Assembly (NCBI RefSeq): GCF_017813235.1
Contig: NZ_JAGISH010000005.1
Span: 124,001-188,000, forward strand
Length of the DNA: 64,000 nucleotides
Direction of reading: 5' to 3'
Source of the DNA: Sagittula salina
Lineage (GTDB): Bacteria; Pseudomonadota; Alphaproteobacteria; Rhodobacterales; Rhodobacteraceae
Below the pieces are notes generated by a model. That model was given only the letters and a program-made list of their open reading frames with translations. It did no database searches and had not been told where the DNA came from. Positions 61,479 through 64,000 of the stretch are shown here, piece after piece. A program made the position numbers and the translations under genes. Position 1 is the stretch's first letter. Every line of letters begins with the position of its first letter.

Positions 61479-63734
61479 CTAGCTCAGCTGCTCCTGCACG
61501 GTTTCGGTCAGCTCGGAAAGCGAGAAAGGCTTCGGCAGGAAAACCGAGTTCGGGATCGCTTCTGATCCTTCACCAAAGGCATCCTCGGCATAACCGGAGA
61601 CAAAGACAACCCGTGTATCGGGCCGCCGCTCGCGCGCCTTGCGCACCCATGTCGGCCCGTCCATGCCCGGCATCACCACATCGGTGACAAAGATATCCAC
61701 CGCCAACGCCTCGTCATCGAGCGTCTTCAACGCGTCCTCGGCGGTCTCCGCCTCGATCACCGTGTAACCGCGCAGCCGCAGCGCGCGGGCGGCAAAGGCG
61801 CGCACCGGCGCCTCATCCTCGACCAGCAGAACGACGCCCGATCCCTTCTGCGGCAACTTCTGCGCTCTCTCGGCCAGCACCGGGGCTGCCGGCGTCTTCG
61901 TCTCATCAATCTGGTGCGCGGGCAGCAGCAGGGTGAAACACGTCCCCTGCCCGACCACGGAATCGACAAAGATGAAGCCGCCGGTCTGCTTCACGATGCC
62001 GTAGACGGTCGACAGGCCAAGGCCCGTTCCCTCGCCCGTGCGTTTCGTGGTGAAAAACGGCTCGAACACCTTCTGGAGCTTGTCCGGCGGGATGCCGATA
62101 CCCTCGTCGATCACGCGGACAGAGACATAGGACCCCGGCGCCACCACCGCGCGGTCGCGGCGCAGCGGCGCGCGCAGCACCCGGCGTTCCGTCTCCACCA
62201 CGATTTCCCCGCCCTCGGGCATGGCGTCGCGCGCGTTGACGACGAGGTTCATCATCACCTGTTCCAACTGCCGCCGGTCGCCGCGCACCGGCGGCAGCAC
62301 CGGGTCATGGCGCAGAGTGAGGCGCACGCGTTCCCCCACCAGCCGGTTCAGCAGGTGCGCGAGATCCGAGAGCGTGTCACGCAGGTCCAGTATCTCCGGC
62401 TGCATCGTCTGCTTGCGCGAAAACGCCAGCAACTGCCCCACCAGAGCGGCGGCGCGGTTGGCATTCTGGTTGATCTGGACGAGGTCGCCATAATCCGGGT
62501 CGCCCTGATCGTGGCGCAGCAGCAGAAGATCGCAATGGCCGGAAATCGCTGTCAGCAGGTTGTTGAAATCATGCGCCACGCCCCCCGCCAGCTGGCCGAT
62601 GGCCTGCATTTTCTGGCTCTGAACGAATTGGGCCTCCAGCGTCTTCAGCTCTGTGGCGTCATTCAGCACTGCGATCAGCTGCTTTTCGCCACCGTCCAGC
62701 ACGCGGTTCAGCGTCACCTGAACAAAGACCTCCCGCTCCGCTCCGGTCAGCCTCAGGAACTCTGATCGGTGCAGCCCGCGCCCGTCGGCGGCCTCCAGCA
62801 GCCAGTCCTTGATGGCGCGGCCGAGTCCCTCCATGTGTTCCGCGATATGGCCCGGGGGACCCGAGTCGAGGTTCAACATCCGCCGCGCTTCCGGGTTTGC
62901 ACGCAGAATCGAGCCATCGACGGAAACCTTGAGAAGCGGCACCGGAAGGCTGTCGAAGCTGCCCGCGCCATCCCGTTCCTCGACCTTGTCCGCCATGGGC
63001 GAAAGCACCACTTCCATCCGGCCCGCGCCGGTGTCGCTGGTCTGGACCAGCACCTGCCGGGCGCCATCCACGCCGCGCAGATGATGAACCCCGCCGGGAC
63101 GCAGCGGAAGGTCGGCAAAGACATCCTCCAGCCGCTTGACCCGCGCCCCCACCAGCCCGCGCGCGGCCGTGTTCATGAAGAGGATGGACCCGTTGCGTCC
63201 CAGCGACATGACTGGCATGTCGCCGCGCAGCCCGACCGCACCGCGCTGTGCCGCCGTTTCGAACCGCCACAGGACCATGCCGCCGGGAAACGGCTGCACA
63301 AAGACTCGATAGCCATCGGCGTGGCTTGTCACGTCCTCCACCGCAGCGCCCGTACTCTGCGCTTTCTGCATGAGGCGGAACAGAATACCTTCGGTGCTGG
63401 CAAAGATGTCGCGCAGCACATCCGCCAGCGCCGTGCCGTGTGCCGGCTGGAACCGCGCGCGGGCGGAGGCATTGGCCCGCAGGACCCGGCCGGCGTTGTC
63501 GCAGACAAAACAGAAAGCCGGCTCAGCCTCGATGAAACAGGCGAGCCGGCTCAGCCCGCGCCGCTGTCCGTAGACCCGTAGCCAATCTACCCCGACCCAG
63601 ATCAAGGCCACGGCGGCAAGCGTTCCGGTGGCGGCAAGCGCCGCCATCTGAACCTGTTGCGTCGGGGCGCTGCGCGAAAGCCACAGACACGCCCCCGCCA
63701 GCACAATGAGGAGGAAGGATCCGATGATCGGCAT
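61479..63734 (-). CDS. cckA: Hybrid sensor histidine kinase CckA
   Basis: The 751-residue kinase heads the CckA-ChpT-CtrA relay that controls CtrA in alphaproteobacteria. Two membrane helices lie at about 3-20 and 30-48, then PAS-like regions up to about residue 365. The HisKA part carries [20 protein letters not shown] (His388). An ATPase domain follows ([34 protein letters not shown]), and a receiver domain has Asp685 in [13 protein letters not shown] prefer the ATG at 63734: an in-frame ATG at 63812 lies only 16 bases from the CtrA box and would precede the expected transcription start. Neither has a good ribosome site. Confidence 0.93.
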   Translation of the reverse strand: MPIIGSFLLIVLAGACLWLSRSAPTQQVQMAALAATGTLAAVALIWVGVDWLRVYGQRRGLSRLACFIEAEPAFCFVCDNAGRVLRANASARARFQPAHGTALADVLRDIFASTEGILFRLMQKAQSTGAAVEDVTSHADGYRVFVQPFPGGMVLWRFETAAQRGAVGLRGDMPVMSLGRNGSILFMNTAARGLVGARVKRLEDVFADLPLRPGGVHHLRGVDGARQVLVQTSDTGAGRMEVVLSPMADKVEERDGAGSFDSLPVPLLKVSVDGSILRANPEARRMLNLDSGPPGHIAEHMEGLGRAIKDWLLEAADGRGLHRSEFLRLTGAEREVFVQVTLNRVLDGGEKQLIAVLNDATELKTLEAQFVQSQKMQAIGQLAGGVAHDFNNLLTAISGHCDLLLLRHDQGDPDYGDLVQINQNANRAAALVGQLLAFSRKQTMQPEILDLRDTLSDLAHLLNRLVGERVRLTLRHDPVLPPVRGDRRQLEQVMMNLVVNARDAMPEGGEIVVETERRVLRAPLRRDRAVVAPGSYVSVRVIDEGIGIPPDKLQKVFEPFFTTKRTGEGTGLGLSTVYGIVKQTGGFIFVDSVVGQGTCFTLLLPAHQIDETKTPAAPVLAERAQKLPQKGSGVVLLVEDEAPVRAFAARALRLRGYTVIEAETAEDALKTLDDEALAVDIFVTDVVMPGMDGPTWVRKARERRPDTRVVFVSGYAEDAFGEGSEAIPNSVFLPKPFSLSELTETVQEQLS

Positions 63735-63827
63735 GACCCCCAGTTCCCGCCTTACGTCAGTTTCGATGGCGCAACCCTCCGCAATACGACCTCCCGATTC
63801 GTTCAGGCCCATTCCAATGCGGGATGA

Positions 63828-63843
63828 TTAAAGTCCCGTTAAC
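63828..63843. promoter_or_regulatory. CtrA-binding box upstream of cckA
   Basis: TTAA-AGTCCCG-TTAAC matches the full CtrA consensus TTAA-N7-TTAAC exactly. A further TTAAC lies at 63854-63858. Its position suits a promoter reading into cckA, implying that CtrA regulates the kinase that controls it. Confidence 0.7.
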
Positions 63844-63913
63844 CCATTCACCTTTAACGACCTCGCTCCGGCAGGTTAGGGCCAACGTTTGAATGCATCA
63901 AAGGAATTCGCGT

Positions 63914-64000
63914 TCAGGCAGCCCCCCTCTGCAGACAGGCAAGATAGAAACCGTCGCCGCCATCCTCCGGCAGAAAGCGCCGCGAGGGGCCCTGTTTCCA
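63914..64000 (-). CDS. C-terminal end of a probable 16S rRNA (cytosine-C5) methyltransferase (RsmB/NSUN type)
   Basis: Only the last 28 residues are inside the window. They read WKQGPSRRFLPEDGGDGFYL, then ACLQRGAA and a TGA stop. The RFLPEDGGDGFYLACL segment matches the conserved end of RsmB/Sun-type methyltransferases (…DGFF.A.L). The catalytic part lies beyond the window edge, so the call is provisional. Confidence 0.5.
   Translation of the reverse strand, partial: WKQGPSRRFLPEDGGDGFYLACLQRGAA

Overview
This GC-rich, densely coding window looks like the chromosome of a Rhodobacterales alphaproteobacterium of the Rhodobacteraceae/Roseobacter type. Lineage markers are usg, DUF3553, the metal-free type of HemB, the CckA and ChpT phosphorelay proteins with a CtrA box in front of cckA, an AapJQMP/Bzt-type amino-acid ABC transporter, the olsBA ornithine-lipid genes and a GTTC-N7-GTTC SOS box upstream of recA.

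Layout. 0-13 kb: a DUF808 gene cut by the window edge, a GAPDH with unusual cofactor-site residues, an orphan PAS histidine kinase, mfd, a small membrane protein, hemB, a SYLF lipoprotein, usg and gyrA. 13-29.6 kb: a LysR regulator, an M32 carboxypeptidase, ctaA, an SH3b protein, trmJ, a ThiE-like protein, olsBA, DUF3553 divergent from chpT, and an rplU-rpmA-GNAT-obgE-proB-proA series on the minus strand. A tRNA-Ser(CGA) lies at 29.57 kb.

29.7-32.7 kb is a small accessory patch directly behind the tRNA. It holds a small acidic ORF, a convergent DUF6998-like nuclease candidate, a serine recombinase that has lost its catalytic N-terminus and is joined to an internally deleted IS3-type transposase, and a truncated fragment on the other strand. 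32.7-40.7 kb is a metabolic accessory block: a tripartite tricarboxylate transporter (tctCBA) with an acyl-CoA synthetase and a PanE-like ketoacid reductase, a two-domain universal stress protein and an FAH-family hydrolase. A 1.4-kb stretch without an intact gene follows, carrying two abutting decayed transposase fragments.

42-52.5 kb: aapJQMP with an intercistronic terminator after aapJ, a chemoreceptor, a soluble periplasmic sensor-like protein, a tandem pair of glycosyltransferase-like paralogues, an EmrE-type exporter and an outer-membrane beta-barrel protein. 52.8-64 kb: typA, two paralogous small periplasmic proteins whose upstream regions each contain a perfect DnaA-box 9-mer, a DUF1330 gene, alaS, recA with an SOS box, a sulfotransferase-like gene, cckA with a CtrA box, and the 3' end of a probable rsmB.

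Most of the window is ordinary core genome. The most interesting items are the tRNA-linked patch, the duplicated small periplasmic family with its DnaA boxes, the tandem glycosyltransferase-like genes, the strong palindrome in the tctC leader, a structured 0.4-kb non-coding stretch ending in a terminator at 18.5 kb, and the GAPDH cofactor-site changes. I found no CRISPR array, intact prophage or clear new multi-gene system.
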